Positions 46,738-58,192 of a stretch of DNA of 64,000 bases are shown piece after piece. Position 1 is the first letter of the stretch. Each line of letters begins with the position of its first letter. The notes under the pieces are model-generated. The model saw only the letters and a program-made list of their open reading frames with translations. It ran no database searches and had not been told where the DNA came from. Location: NCBI GenBank assembly GCA_027625915.1, contig JANTQA010000070.1:11785001-11849000 (forward strand), read 5' to 3'. The DNA comes from Anaeramoeba flamelloides. Lineage: Eukaryota; Metamonada; Anaeramoebidae. A program made the translations under genes and the position numbers.

Positions 46738-49700
46738 ACCTATTTTTAAATTGTAAATTATGTTTGATACGTATATTTTTTTGAAACCTATTTATTAGTT
46801 TTGGTTTTTTTTATATTTTGTTGAATTTTATCATGGCTAATCATGATAATCAAGATTTATTTATTTATTGTTAACTAAGAGAGGTGATTGATCAAAATTA
46901 CCTCCTATTTGCGGTAAAGTTTTTTTTTTATTTTGGGAAATAAACAAAAAACCTTGACACTTCACATTACTTGAAGACACTTTCTAAAAACCTAAACTTG
47001 TTTTTAGACTTTTTTTACCCTAGCTATAATGTAGGTAAAAATCAAGACGTATTTCTAATAAATTACTTTAGAACATTTTTAATTATCCGAAATTCAATAA
47101 AACGGGAACAGGCAATTTTCTCCAAAAATCGCAATACAATCATTTTCGCTCGATATAAAAATCCATTTTGGAAATATAATGTAAATTGTACAAAATTTTC
47201 AGACTTTTCTTAAAATTAAAAAAAGAATATTATGATAGCATGTGATAAGTTTGTTATATAGACATTATAGCTTTTGTAAGTGCTTGAAAAATTGATAAAA
47301 AAAACAATTAAATTGTTAATAACTTGCTTTAGAACATGTTATAGGAAAATGAACAAATTTATATTTTTTTTTTTTAAACACAAACTTTTTAATTGTGAAA
47401 ATTTAAGTAAAAAATTTCTTGATAACTACTGATAAGAAAGAGATTGTATCTCTAAAAAGTTTAAGAGAATACTTACAGTCACTGTGGATTAGAAAGTTTT
47501 GGGAATTCCTTGTATTATTAGGCAAAGTTTGAAAATTTTCTGATCTTCTTTTTTCCAATTCTAACAAAGTAAAATAAAAAGTATTTTACTAATAAAAATT
47601 GGACTTTAAAAGTGTTATTTAAAGTTATTCCAGAATAGTTCAACCAATTTTTTTGTCAACGTTGTTAATCTCATAAATCTCAAAATATATCTGCGCTCGA
47701 GGATTTCTGGCATTCGAAAAATAATTTGGTTCAAGGAACAAAAATATTTCTTTAATAGAAGACAAAGAAAAAAGCCCTTCATTTATTCTTGAAAGTTTGA
47801 AAATTGAATGAATCCCATTTCTTTGATAAATAAAATATAAATACAAACATTGTTTGTTTTTTTATTATCGAAAAAAAAACAAATCTCGTTTACGATACAA
47901 ATTTTTTTTTTTGTCACTTTTTTTAATCCAAAAAATAAGAAAAAGATATCATTTACAGAAAAATCCAAAAGGAAAAAAAAGAAAATTTAAGATAAAGTTT
48001 CAGAAAAAAAAAACATTTTTCATTAAGACAAGAAATTTTAGAAGAATGTTCAAAATCAGTCACTGTTAAGAATACTCAAAATATACATGTGATATTTTAT
48101 ATTTGATCATTTTTGGATATTTCTTAACAAAAGAACAAGAAAAGTGGAACAGAGGCAAATTAATAGTTTGTCTAGTGTGTTTCTTTAAAATTTAAACCAA
48201 GTTTTTTCCTTAATGGAAATTAATTTAGCATTTAATTTGAATGTTTTCAATGACCCAATTGGTAAAAAAAGATGATTTGAAGAGCAAGTTCTCCAAAATA
48301 TCATTAAAAAACAACAAATTTACTTTTTTAAATTTGTTTGTTTTTTATTGCCCTGAGTTATTTAGAGTTAGATCCTGAGTTTCAAAAATAAATAGCATCT
48401 CATATTGTTCCATTTGTTCAACAATCACCTTTTATAATTCTTCATTTTGGATCCCCTTCCAGACTCAAAATACTGAGATTGTTCTGGTGATAAGATGATA
48501 TTAATCATCCTTCTTCGAACTCCTCAAGCTCATCTTATATCACTTCGAACAAACTCTTTTTTTTTTTTTTTTTTTTTTTCGTTCTTCCATTCCAAACTTA
48601 AATTATAACAAGGTTATTCATTTCCAAATCAAAAAAAAAAAAAAAAAAAATTACAGAAATACTTTTGTTTCAGTTAAAGGTTTATTTTTTTTTTCTAAAT
48701 ATCAATTATTTTTTATAACTGGTACTTTGAAGAACAAATAAGAAATCAATAGAATAAAATACATCAAAGAATGGTTGATACCCATATGGAAGTAAATCTA
48801 ATAAATCAATATATTTTCTTAAAAATTGAAAAACTCAAATTCTTGGGTACCTATTGAGAAAAACAACAATGTTCATTTTAATCTTTAATTGAAGATCTAA
48901 AGAAAATTCCAATAATTATCAATATGATTTCTCAACAGCCATTTTCACTACTTTAATAGCATTTAAATAACAAATTTTTACCAAGTGACTATCTTCCTTA
49001 CGATAAAAAAAAAAAATACAACTGAATTAGGTTTCAAAAAAAACGAAAAAAAAAAAAACAAAAATGTGCAAAAATGTGAAAAAAAAATCTCAATTTTGAA
49101 ATTTCAAAAATAATTTTTTTCTTCTAATATCCATTAAAACCCGTTGAACACATACAATTCACTCACCACAACTAGTCTCATTTAAATGGTGAATGATTTA
49201 TAGTGTGTTATAACTTTTTGATATTTAAATAATGATAATAATAATAATAATAATAAAGGTATAATATAGTATGTTAAAAGTTTTTAACCAAAAAACTTTA
49301 GTAGAAAACCATTTAAAATCGTAAAACCGGCCTTAAAAACATTTTTTTAAAATAATTGTAATTAAATATTTTCAATTTTATTTTTTTTTCAATATTTTAT
49401 AAAAAGAAAAACTGTAATTAAAAATTTGAAATATTTTTATATAATAAAAATTACAACTTGTTATAAGAAAATTATTCTTCTTTTTTTTATTAAGAAAGTA
49501 GCCACATTTTACCATTTTTAAAAAATTTAATTGTTTAAACCTTACTGAAAAAAATATTTTTTGAGTTTCATGAGATTTTAAAACTTTGAAATCAAAATAC
49601 AGTTCACTACTCTATTTGTGAAAAGAAAATGAAATCAAAGTAAATCAGAGTTGATTCTTTAATTTTTCGATTTTTTTGACATTTTTTTTGATTACATTTT

Positions 49701-50039
49701 TGGTTTTATTCAATTAGGTTTTGGATCTAGAAATGTGTTTATGCGAGTGAATGAAATTAATCAAGAATCAACCAAAAAAATAGACCTAAAAAGGTGTTTA
49801 TTTGAAACAAATATTTTCTTTTAGAAAATCAAACAAGAAAGATCATCTTTCCATATAAATTTGTTGAAATCAAGATTGAAAAAAAAAAAAAAATTGACAA
49901 AAGGATCTTTTCGAAGATTTGTTTTCTTTTATTCATAACTTGAATGGGCCCAAACAATTTATCACCTTGAAATATCACACACCATTACTATTTATTATTA
50001 TTTTTTAAAACTTTGTTTTCCAAATTTGTTTTCAATAAT
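46738..50039. other. Gene-free region with homopolymer runs
   Basis: Long T and A tracts (for example 48557-48579 and 48632-48650) and a short (AAT)n run near 49230. The 80-codon plus frame 46971-47213 lacks an ATG but is slightly less AT-rich than its surroundings; it may be a gene scrap. No RNA gene was recognised. Confidence 0.4.
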
Positions 50040-50400
50040 CTTTTTTTAAATATATTTATCAAACAAAGTCAAAACCAAGGAGACTGTTTCAAAGATTTAA
50101 GTAAAGGGAGTGAATTCACGAAATCAAAAAAACAATTACCAAAGATTCGAGCTCTAAGAATAAAAGAAAATATGGTGAAAAAATTGAAATTAAGATTTCG
50201 AATTATTTTGATTTTTCAATTTAATGGAAAATAAATAAATATCAAATCAAACAAATACATTCAAGAAATCTTTATTTCGGAAGAAGAATTAAAAAGTATC
50301 TTATTTTCTTTACCAAAACTAGAATTTAATGAATGAAATCGAAAATAGGATTTTTAAATTCATTTTGGAAATTCTTTAGAAATAGGAAGTAATTTGTTAA
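50040..50400 (+). repeat. Dispersed repeat Y, uninterrupted copy
   Basis: Parallels 52555-52838 plus 53340-53430: shared AAAGGGAGTGA, TTTTCAATTTAAT(C/G)GAAA and TTCAAGAAATCTTTATTT, then GGAAGTAATTTGT. In the second copy the sequence is split by a family C MITE, so this copy shows the pre-insertion state. No function seen. Confidence 0.55.
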
Positions 50401-51111
50401 TCAAAAATTTTCAAAAATAAAATTTTTTCCATTAAGAATTAAAAATAAAACCAAATTAAGAATAAGAAATTGTATCAAAGATTGCAAATAGGATCAATAA
50501 AAAAAGATTTGTATATATTTTTTCTTGATCAATTTTTTTCATTTTTTTTTCGATTTCAATTTTTTAATTGGTATGTAATTATATTATACTAGAATATATT
50601 CCACTCTCAAATTTATTAAAATATTAATGTATTTGGTTAAATAAATGGTTTGAATAATTAAGTTTCTCATAAACTGTGATACCCAAAATTCGTAAAATGT
50701 ACTTGATCCCTTAAAAAAATCATTACATAAACAAGATTTTTTTTATAAAAATATTTTTTTTTTTACACATTAGGATTTTTGATCAATAAAAAATTTGATT
50801 TTTAATATTGATAAGTACTATTATTTTTTTTTTGGAAAACACAGAACTTTTAATAAAAATAATATAGATTTGTAAGTTTTTTGAAAATTAAATTAAATAA
50901 TGATGCTAATAATGAAATTGGGAACAGAAAGTGGAGTTTTGAGAAATTATATAAATATTTTATCATTTTTTTATTTCAACAAATCAGAAAAAAGTTATTA
51001 CGAATGATGTTATTATGAAGAATAAGTTGATTATAAAATGAAAAATCAGAAAATAAAGCCTAAAATTAAAAAAGAATCAGTCTACTAATTTGTTTTCTGT
51101 CTTGAAAGTAA

Positions 51112-51624
51112 TAGGAATGAAAAAAATACCGGAAATAAAAAATAATCCCTGGCAAGATTTTCAATTGTGAATATTAGTAAAATTGTTGTGAAATTGCATT
51201 TATTTAAGATCAAATCCTTTTTTTAAGAATCAAGCTTTTTAAATTATAACTCACCCACTTATTAGAATGATGATTAATGAAATTACACTTGTTCAAAACA
51301 CGATTAAATCAATCAAAAAACAAGAATAAAAATTATCATTTTCCAAACTCTTGTAAACCTCGATAAAACTTGAATTGTTTTTTCAAAAAAAGTTGATCTA
51401 CTTTGGCTATCAAGCAATTGCTTGAGAGTTCTAGAGAAACCCTACTTTGATGGACTTTAGGATGGTTTATTACTTATTTGTTAAAAAATTTGGTTATTCT
51501 TAAAAAGTATTTGATTTTAAATATTTCCAAATATTTTGCAATTTCACAACAATTTTCCTAATATTCACCATTAAAAATCTTGCCTAAGGGTTATTTTTAT
51601 TTTCGATATTTTTTACCTTGCTAT
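51112..51624 (-). repeat. MITE-like element, family C, copy 2 (inverted)
   Basis: About 513 bp; left end TAGGAATGAAAAAAATACCG, right end ATATTTTTTACCTTGCTATA. The interior is the reverse complement of 20611-21108, e.g. TATAACTCACCCACTTATTA. It lies ~320 bp beyond the end of the B-box gene and faces copy 3 at 52839. Confidence 0.75.
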
Positions 51625-51945
51625 ACTTGAAAAAAAAAGATGAATCGATGGTAACATGCGAAAATTGCAAAAATATCAATAAATTGTTATTATAATCTAA
51701 AGTCGTGACAGCTCGATATTTTAGAATGATTTTGACAGATGACGAATGGTGAAAATAGTCTAAAAGTGGAACTATTTTTATGGTAGATTTTTGGGTTATT
51801 TTTGTCAATTGCTTATTATTGAAAAAGAATGAAAAAAAATTCAAGTGGAATTTTTGTACTATTCAAAATCCCAACACCATTGTCGAGTTCCGTTTGAGGT
51901 AATTTTTAAAATGAGACAAACCATAACAAGATAATTTGTCAGAGA

Positions 51946-52288
51946 TTACCTTAGTGATTTCCTTCTTTTCTCTGAGACTTTTTGTTTGTCTTTATATTCT
52001 CATAATTGCCAAAAATAAATAAACTTTCAAAAGTTTCACTTGATGTGTTTTTGAAAAATAAAAAAAGAAATCAAAAAGAGGAGTACCTTGGTAAAGATGA
52101 CTAATAAATTCTTTGTGTGCATTATTCTGTATGGTTGTGTGTACCTGTCCTTGGCAATTGGTACAATAACATACTTTACACTGATTGCATTGGAAATGGG
52201 CTTTATTCTTACAAATGGTACATTTCTTGGTTTTTGTGGTTTGGTTATTCGATTTCTCTTTTCGTGATTTGTTTTGTCTTTGTTTCAT
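51946..52288 (-). CDS. Small B-box-type zinc-finger protein
   Basis: Exon 1 at 52288-52087 encodes a Lys/Asn-rich start, then Cys23-x2-Cys26-x7-Cys34-x2-Cys37-x4-Cys42-x2-Cys45-x4-His50-x7-His58, which fits a C6H2 B-box zinc-binding module; an extra Cys is at 40. GGTACTCC at the exon end is a plausible donor. An acceptor AAGTCTCAG 115 bp on leads in phase to exon 2 (51971-51946), a short basic tail, giving 75 residues. Without splicing the frame runs on to 98 residues with a hydrophobic tail. The spliced form is preferred because the implied intron has the usual length here. B-boxes normally mediate protein contacts in larger proteins; a stand-alone one is unusual. A HIT or transposase-type zinc finger is a less likely alternative. 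Confidence 0.55.
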
Positions 52289-52554
52289 TCTTAAAAATAT
52301 GATTCAAGCAGTTGTCGGGTAAATCAATTTTCGTTTGTTTCGAAATATAAAAAAATGATTTTGATCAATCAAGTTTTAAAACTATTCAGATTGGTTTAAT
52401 AAAAAATCTTAAAAACAATCATCAAACATCAAATAATCAATTCTTAGATCTCTTTTAACAAATTTATTAATCTCATCAAAATTAAATTCGTTTCCTTACG
52501 TTTTTCTTTCAAAAATAAAAATTAACAAGAATTTTATGAATTTTTTTCTCTTAT

Positions 52555-52838
52555 CACAAGCTCGAATAAAAAATCCAAATTTCAAAGATCCAAAAAAAGG
52601 GAGTGATCGAATTCTCAACTTGAAAAAGAATAGCTTTAAAAGATTTGAACCCAAAATAAAGAAAAATTTAGACACAATTTCAATGTTTCTTCAGAATTCT
52701 TATATTGAGTTTTCAATTTAATCGGAAATAAAGAAATATCAAATAAATTTCAAGAAATCTTTATTTACTGTCGAAGAATTTAAAAAGTATCTTATTTTTT
52801 TCATCAATACAAAGTAATTATATGAATTGAATTGATTA
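52555..52838 (+). repeat. Dispersed repeat Y, copy split by a MITE
   Basis: Left portion of repeat Y (compare 50040-50400). Its continuation resumes at about 53340-53430, immediately after the family C element. Confidence 0.5.
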
Positions 52839-53339
52839 TAGTAGTGAAAGAAATATCTGAAATAAAAATAACCCTTTAACAGGTCTTTTAATTACCAATC
52901 TTAAGAAAATTTTTGTGTAATTTCATTTCTTTTCAATCAAATCCTTTTTATAAATAACCAAATTTTTTATGAGATTAGTAATAAACCTACCTAAAGTCCA
53001 CCAAAGTAAGGTGTCTCTAGAATACTCGAGTAATTGTTTGATAGCATAAGCAGATCTACTTTTTTTGAAAAACAATAGAGTTCTAGAAAGGTTTGCTAGA
53101 GTTTGAAAAATGATAATTTTTATTCTTGTTTTTTGAATGATTGAATCGTGTTTTGATCAAGTGTAATTTCATTAATCACCATTCTAATAAGTGGGTGAGT
53201 TATAATTTTAAAAGTTAGATTCTTTAAAAAAGGATTTGATCTTGATTAAAATAAATTACACAACAATTTTCCTAATATCCACAATTAAAAAACTTATTAG
53301 TGATTTTATTTCAGGTCCGGTATTTTTTTCACTTCTATA
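52839..53339 (+). repeat. MITE-like element, family C, copy 3
   Basis: About 500 bp; left end TATAGTAGTGAAAGAAATA, right end TATTTTTTTCACTTCTATA, together an inverted terminal repeat bounded by TA. The interior GTAAGGTGTCTCTAGAATAC and AAGTGGGTGAGTTATAATT match 20611-21108. Inserted into repeat Y. Confidence 0.8.
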
Positions 53340-53430
53340 TGGTATTTTTTAAATTCAGAAATAAGAATTCTTTGGATATTGGAAGTAATTTGTACACTTA
53401 GAATTTTCCAGTAAATTTTAAAATCAAATC

Positions 53431-54598
53431 ATATATTTCTTTCATAAGATATCGCTAAATTAAATTGACAAAAAAGATTTGTTTTTGAGGCTTTGGAATA
53501 TTTTTTATAGTTTTATTTTTTTTTTCATGGTTGAGTTTTAATGTATTTTCCCTTTTTTTTTTTCTTCAAATTGTTTTAAAGTTTATTATTTTTTCATTCT
53601 TAATGTTCTATCAAAAGTATATTGATTGTAATTAATTTCAAAAAAAAAATAAACCCAAAATTAGGCGTTTTTTTCAAAAGTGGGGAATTTTGAAAAATGG
53701 TGTATTTGAATCTTAATTACTAATTGTTATCTATTCTTGATTATTAAAAATAATCATAATTTTGAATAAAATATTGATAAAAGATGTATAAATGTAATCC
53801 AATTTGTTGTTTTGGTGAACTTTAATTTTCTGGTTCTTTTCCCTTGTCGTTGAGGATAATAAAAAGATGAGAAATATATTTTTTTTAACAAGAAGAATAT
53901 ATTTCTTAATATACAGAGACAAGGATTTTTTGATACGGGTTGAATAGGGAACTATCCAATCTGTTAAAGAGAGAATATTTAAGTGACAAAATTTGAGAAA
54001 TATCCAGCGTTACGGTTTTTTAAAAAAAGAATTTGTATTAATGTAGATACACATCTAAATTTGATTAGAATATTGTTAAAACCAACCCCTGATTCACTAT
54101 TTTGTTTCGACAAACCTCCAGAATCTTTAAATAAAAATAAAATAAAAATAAAAATTTTTATAACATTTTTTTATTTTTTCGTTATTAAAATCAAATTAAT
54201 TTATTGATAAGTTCAAAAGGGTGTGAATTTGCTGGTTTTTCTCAGAAATTTGAATAAATAACGAAAAAAATTATTTTTTTTAAAAAAATGTAAATTACCT
54301 GGATTTATAACTTTAAATATACAACCTCTTTTTTTCTGTACTAAATGATACATACAACACCAAAAAAAAAAAAAAATGAAAGGAATGATATTCAAAATTA
54401 TTATTTTTTAACCAAAAGAATTAATCTTAGTTTTTTTGAAAATTTTATGAAATTTGAAATTCCGATCATTAGTAATATTTTTGAAAGTGATAGAGTTCTT
54501 ATAAAAAAAAGTATAATTTCTTATTAAATTTATTTGATCTTTGAAGAATTGAAATTTTTCTTTAATTTTTAGAAAAATAATTTTTATATTTCTATATA
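53431..54598. other. Intergenic, no feature seen
   Basis: AT-rich; several 60-74 codon frames on both strands overlap each other and are Lys/Phe/Ile-rich, as expected by chance in this composition. Confidence 0.4.
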
Positions 54599-55828
54599 AT
54601 AGAGGTTTTGATGATAACATGATTATGTCACGATAAAGTTACAAAAATCGCGATAATTTCCATCAAATCGAGATAATCTCAGAAAATCGCGATATTCAAT
54701 ATTATCGCGATAATATAACAAATCGCGATAATTCTATAAAATCGCGATAAATGCCAAAATATCGCGATTAAAAAGTAATCGTGATAAAATAGTTGATGGG
54801 TTTTTGGGCTAATTGAGAAATATTTTTATAAAAAAATTTTTTTTGATCAAAAAATAGATTAGGTGAAAAAAAGTCATTCTTTGAAAAAACAACAAAAAAG
54901 ATACTTGATCCAATCAAGAATCAGATCCAAGAGTTTTATTGTTCTTTCATTTTGTTTGGTTATCAAACCTATCGATCCTTTAAGACCAACTACAATAAGA
55001 ACTAAAGAGAAATAAATATTTTTTCAGTTAATCGTTGTGTTGTAAATTGAGTTGAAAAAAAGACCTTCTAAAACAACCAACCCTTTGTCCATTTTTTAAA
55101 GAATGTGTTCTTGGGTGAAAACATTTTCAATATTCTCAGAAAGCTAAAAGGGGTTGGTAAACTCTTCATTAGCTTTCACAACATCCTTGTCAGATGATCA
55201 CCAATTATTAAGATTTTTTATAGATTTGTCTTCTTGTTCTTTTTCTTCTTTGAGCATCTTTGTATTGGACAGAAAACACAATTAGAGCTTAGAGGTTTTT
55301 GTTTGACCGATCAGTAATAAGAAGGAAAATTATTCTTTATTCTTTTTGGCTATTTAAAATAGTGAAGGTAACAACTCCATTGGAAGAAAATACATCTATC
55401 CTATATTCAATTAAATTGTTGGAATGGGTAATTATTAGTTTGATCATCAACTTTGGTTGAGATTTTATTTTTTGTTAAAAAAAAAATGAAAAGAATAAAA
55501 TTTTTTTCCACAACAAACCAAACTCAATCCCTTTATAACGTTTTCTGTCTTTCAAAACTTTGAAACACTTGAAGACAGTCCACAACACTTATAAACACTT
55601 TCTGACATTTATGAAAGGGGAAAGTGTTGTAAAAGTCTCAAGACTTTGTTAAAGTTAAGATTTTTTTAAGGTAATCTCAAAAAAATAATTTTTCATTTTT
55701 TCACGATAATGTGAATATCGCGATAATGTTGAATATCGAGATAAAGTTGGACTAATCACGATTTTTAATAATATCACGATTTTATTGTTAATATCATGAT
55801 AATATATGTTATCATCAAAACCTCTAAT
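54599..55828 (+). mobile_element. TIR element with ATCGCGAT subterminal array, copy 1
   Basis: About 1.23 kb. Terminal inverted repeats: left AGAGGTTTTGATGATAACAT, right ATGTTATCATCAAAACCTCT. Just inside the left end (54640-54790) ATCGCGAT-type palindromes recur about every 20-30 bp (six exact TCGCGA plus variants TCGAGA and TCGTGA). A shorter cluster sits inside the right end (55700-55800). The centre is non-coding in all frames. It matches 58193-59453 along its full length in the same orientation. I infer a non-autonomous DNA transposon whose repeated palindromes bind a transposase or host factor. Confidence 0.8.
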
Positions 55829-56595
55829 AAACACAAAAAAAAATCAAAAAATCATTCCGGTTATATTCTAATTCTTAAATTATCAAAACAATTCATATTA
55901 AAAAATTAAATGAAAAAAAAAAAAGAATTTAAAGAAAAGAACCCAAAATAAATGAAATATTCATTAGGATAAAGTGTAAATATAAAAAATTCTTGTTGAA
56001 ATATAGGAGTACAAATATGTTCAAAGATAATAATGGTTGTAAATTGTATTCGAATTGTAAACAGGTTAAATTTCACCTGGTTATCATTTCTCAATTCTAA
56101 AAAATCTTTGATTTAGGATTCTTAGTTCATGGGAAAATATTGATATAAAGTAAACAAATAAAATATTAGAGATCACAAATTAAATTCTATTTCTCTCAAA
56201 ACTCTATTATGAAATTAGAAGAAAAATGAAAATAAAATGGAATTTTTTTAATTTTATCACTCATGATATCAAATGAAAAAGAGTTTAATATGAAACTTTT
56301 AAGTCAAACTTTTAATTGACGAAATTCTAAAATTCATAAAAGTTTCAATTTATTTTTCTAAGGGCATTCCCCTTAAACAGTAAAAATAAAATAATTTCTG
56401 TAATTTTATAACTTGAAAAAAAAATTGAAAATTAGTTTTGGTTTTATTAAATTAATAATATGATATTGTCACAAAACAATAAAATCCCTTATGTTATTTT
56501 TTTATATTTTAGCTTTTTCTGATTTCATTGATAAGAAAAAAGAAAAAAATAAAAAAAAAACAAAAAAAAAGACTGGTTGGTTTGATAAAAAAGAT
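55829..56595. other. Between TIR element copy 1 and the TH1 gene 3' end
   Basis: AT-rich with no credible coding frame; 3' flank of the minus-strand TH1 gene. Confidence 0.4.
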
Positions 56596-57675
56596 TTATT
56601 TTTTTGATGACTCGTCAACTTGATACAATTCAGTGAGAACGCCACTTTCAACTTTAAGGAATTTGATTTCTCTCCAAACACTTTTTGAGATTTTAAGAAT
56701 GAATTGATCTTCAAAGAAGACATTCAATTCCCTTGTTGTGATTTCTTTATAAAGCTCTGTTAGTCGAAGCACCAGTTCAATTTTCAAGGGGGAATTGATT
56801 AAATAGGAGTATTCTGATTTGATTTCAATTGCCAAGAAGTTGTCATCAAAGGTTGACATTTTTAAGGAGCTAATTTTGGAGATTTCAATCCTTCTTTTGA
56901 CGCTGTAACTTTTTGTTAAATTGTAAAGCGCCTTTTCTGTTAATAAAAACAGTCTTTCTTGTGCTTTTGATCTCTTATTAACTTTTTGTAAAATACCTGA
57001 AAAGACAACACGTTTCTCTCCTTTTGGTTTGGTTGTAGAAGTAAAAGTTGTTTGTTGTTTTTGTTTGTTATTATTATGTATATTGTTGGGTTTAATTTTT
57101 GTTTTTGTTTTTTCTTTCTTTTTTCTTTTTTCTTTTTTTCTATTTTCTTTAAAAAATAAGAAAAATTTCTTTCGAAAGAAAAAGAAGTGATAAACAAGAC
57201 TGGAAAAGAAAAGAAAACTCAAATTTTGATCAAACAACAAAAAAGTACTTTTTTTGTTGTTTGTTGAGTTGTTCTTTTTCTTTTAAATAGAAAATAAATT
57301 TGAGACACCTAAACTGTTTCTGATTTTTGTAAAGTTGTTTTTTCAAATATTCCTTTTTATTTATTTGAAATTTGAAAATTAATTCCAATGATTGAATTAA
57401 CTTAACCTTAGAGTGAAAAGAGAAGCAGCGTGTTGGAAAAAATTGATATTTTATTCACCATTGCTTTGTTTATTGAAAGAAATTTTCTTTTTGGATACAA
57501 TAAGAAAAAGATTTTTGTTTTCTTTGTGGAAGGAAAAACAAAAAAAAAAGTTACTGTGTTTATTTAGTATTGCAAGAACAGATTTATTTTTCCCAATTTC
57601 AAGATGATCTCCTTTAAATTCTTTGCCATAACTTGAATGGCGTCGTTTCTTGACATCCATAAATGGTGAAATCAT
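56596..57675 (-). CDS. Stand-alone myosin-I TH1-domain protein
   Basis: Two exons, 57675-57555 and 56996-56596, join in phase across a 558-bp intron (GTAACTTTTT...CTTTTCAG), giving 173 residues. The sequence follows the Myosin_TH1 family from end to end: MDVKKRRHSSYGKEFKGDHL at the start, then ILQKVNKRSKAQERLFLLTE with KALYNL, SYSVKRRIEISKISSL, EYSYLINSPLK and TTRELNVFF. TH1 domains are basic, bind acidic phospholipids and anchor myosin-I tails. No motor or IQ motif lies upstream: the next 500 bp are non-coding and then a transposon begins. It is therefore either a TH1-only protein or the surviving tail of a myosin gene. Upstream frame KELLRN precedes the chosen ATG, so a missed 5' exon is possible. 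The gene lies between two direct TIR element copies. Confidence 0.75.
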
Positions 57676-58192
57676 ATTTCTTAATAATTCTTTAAAAAAG
57701 GGATTTGAATAAAAAATGAAACATTCTTACAAATTTTTGAGGATTGGATAGTATCAAGAAAAGTTCACAAACTCAACTACAAACAAAGCTTTTAGCTAAA
57801 CTCAAATACGTTTTTAGTCTTATCATTTAAGTGTCTATTGTTTGTTGGTATTTGAATTATCAACAGAAAACATTTTTGACTCCAATTTCCTCTTTCTTCA
57901 TCGTTTATCAAGCAAAAGAAAATTAAGTCAGTGGTTTAAATTTGTTTTCTCTATTTAATCAATGAGTTCTTTTTTTGGTTATGTATTGATATTCTTGAGT
58001 TGGACAAAGAATGGAAACAATGATTTCAGATAAAATTGTAATTTATACAACAGCAAATTGTAAAAATTATTATTATTGGTATTGACCTTTTACAAATTTT
58101 CCAGTTTTAACAAATATCAGATTGAATTTTAGATTTAAAAAAAACAAAAGTCTTCATTTTCAAACTTTGGGACAACTTTTATTTTAGGTATA
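57676..58192. other. Upstream region of the TH1 gene
   Basis: No motor-domain sequence, other coding frame or repeat was seen; presumed promoter region. Confidence 0.4.

Noticed and set aside
46971-47213. 80-codon plus frame of slightly higher GC
   Set aside because: No ATG, no splice partner, no family; kept only as a note in the intergenic entry.
48540-48660. T23 and A-tract pair as a transcription terminator or hairpin
   Set aside because: Homopolymer runs of this length are common throughout the window and there is no gene beside this one.
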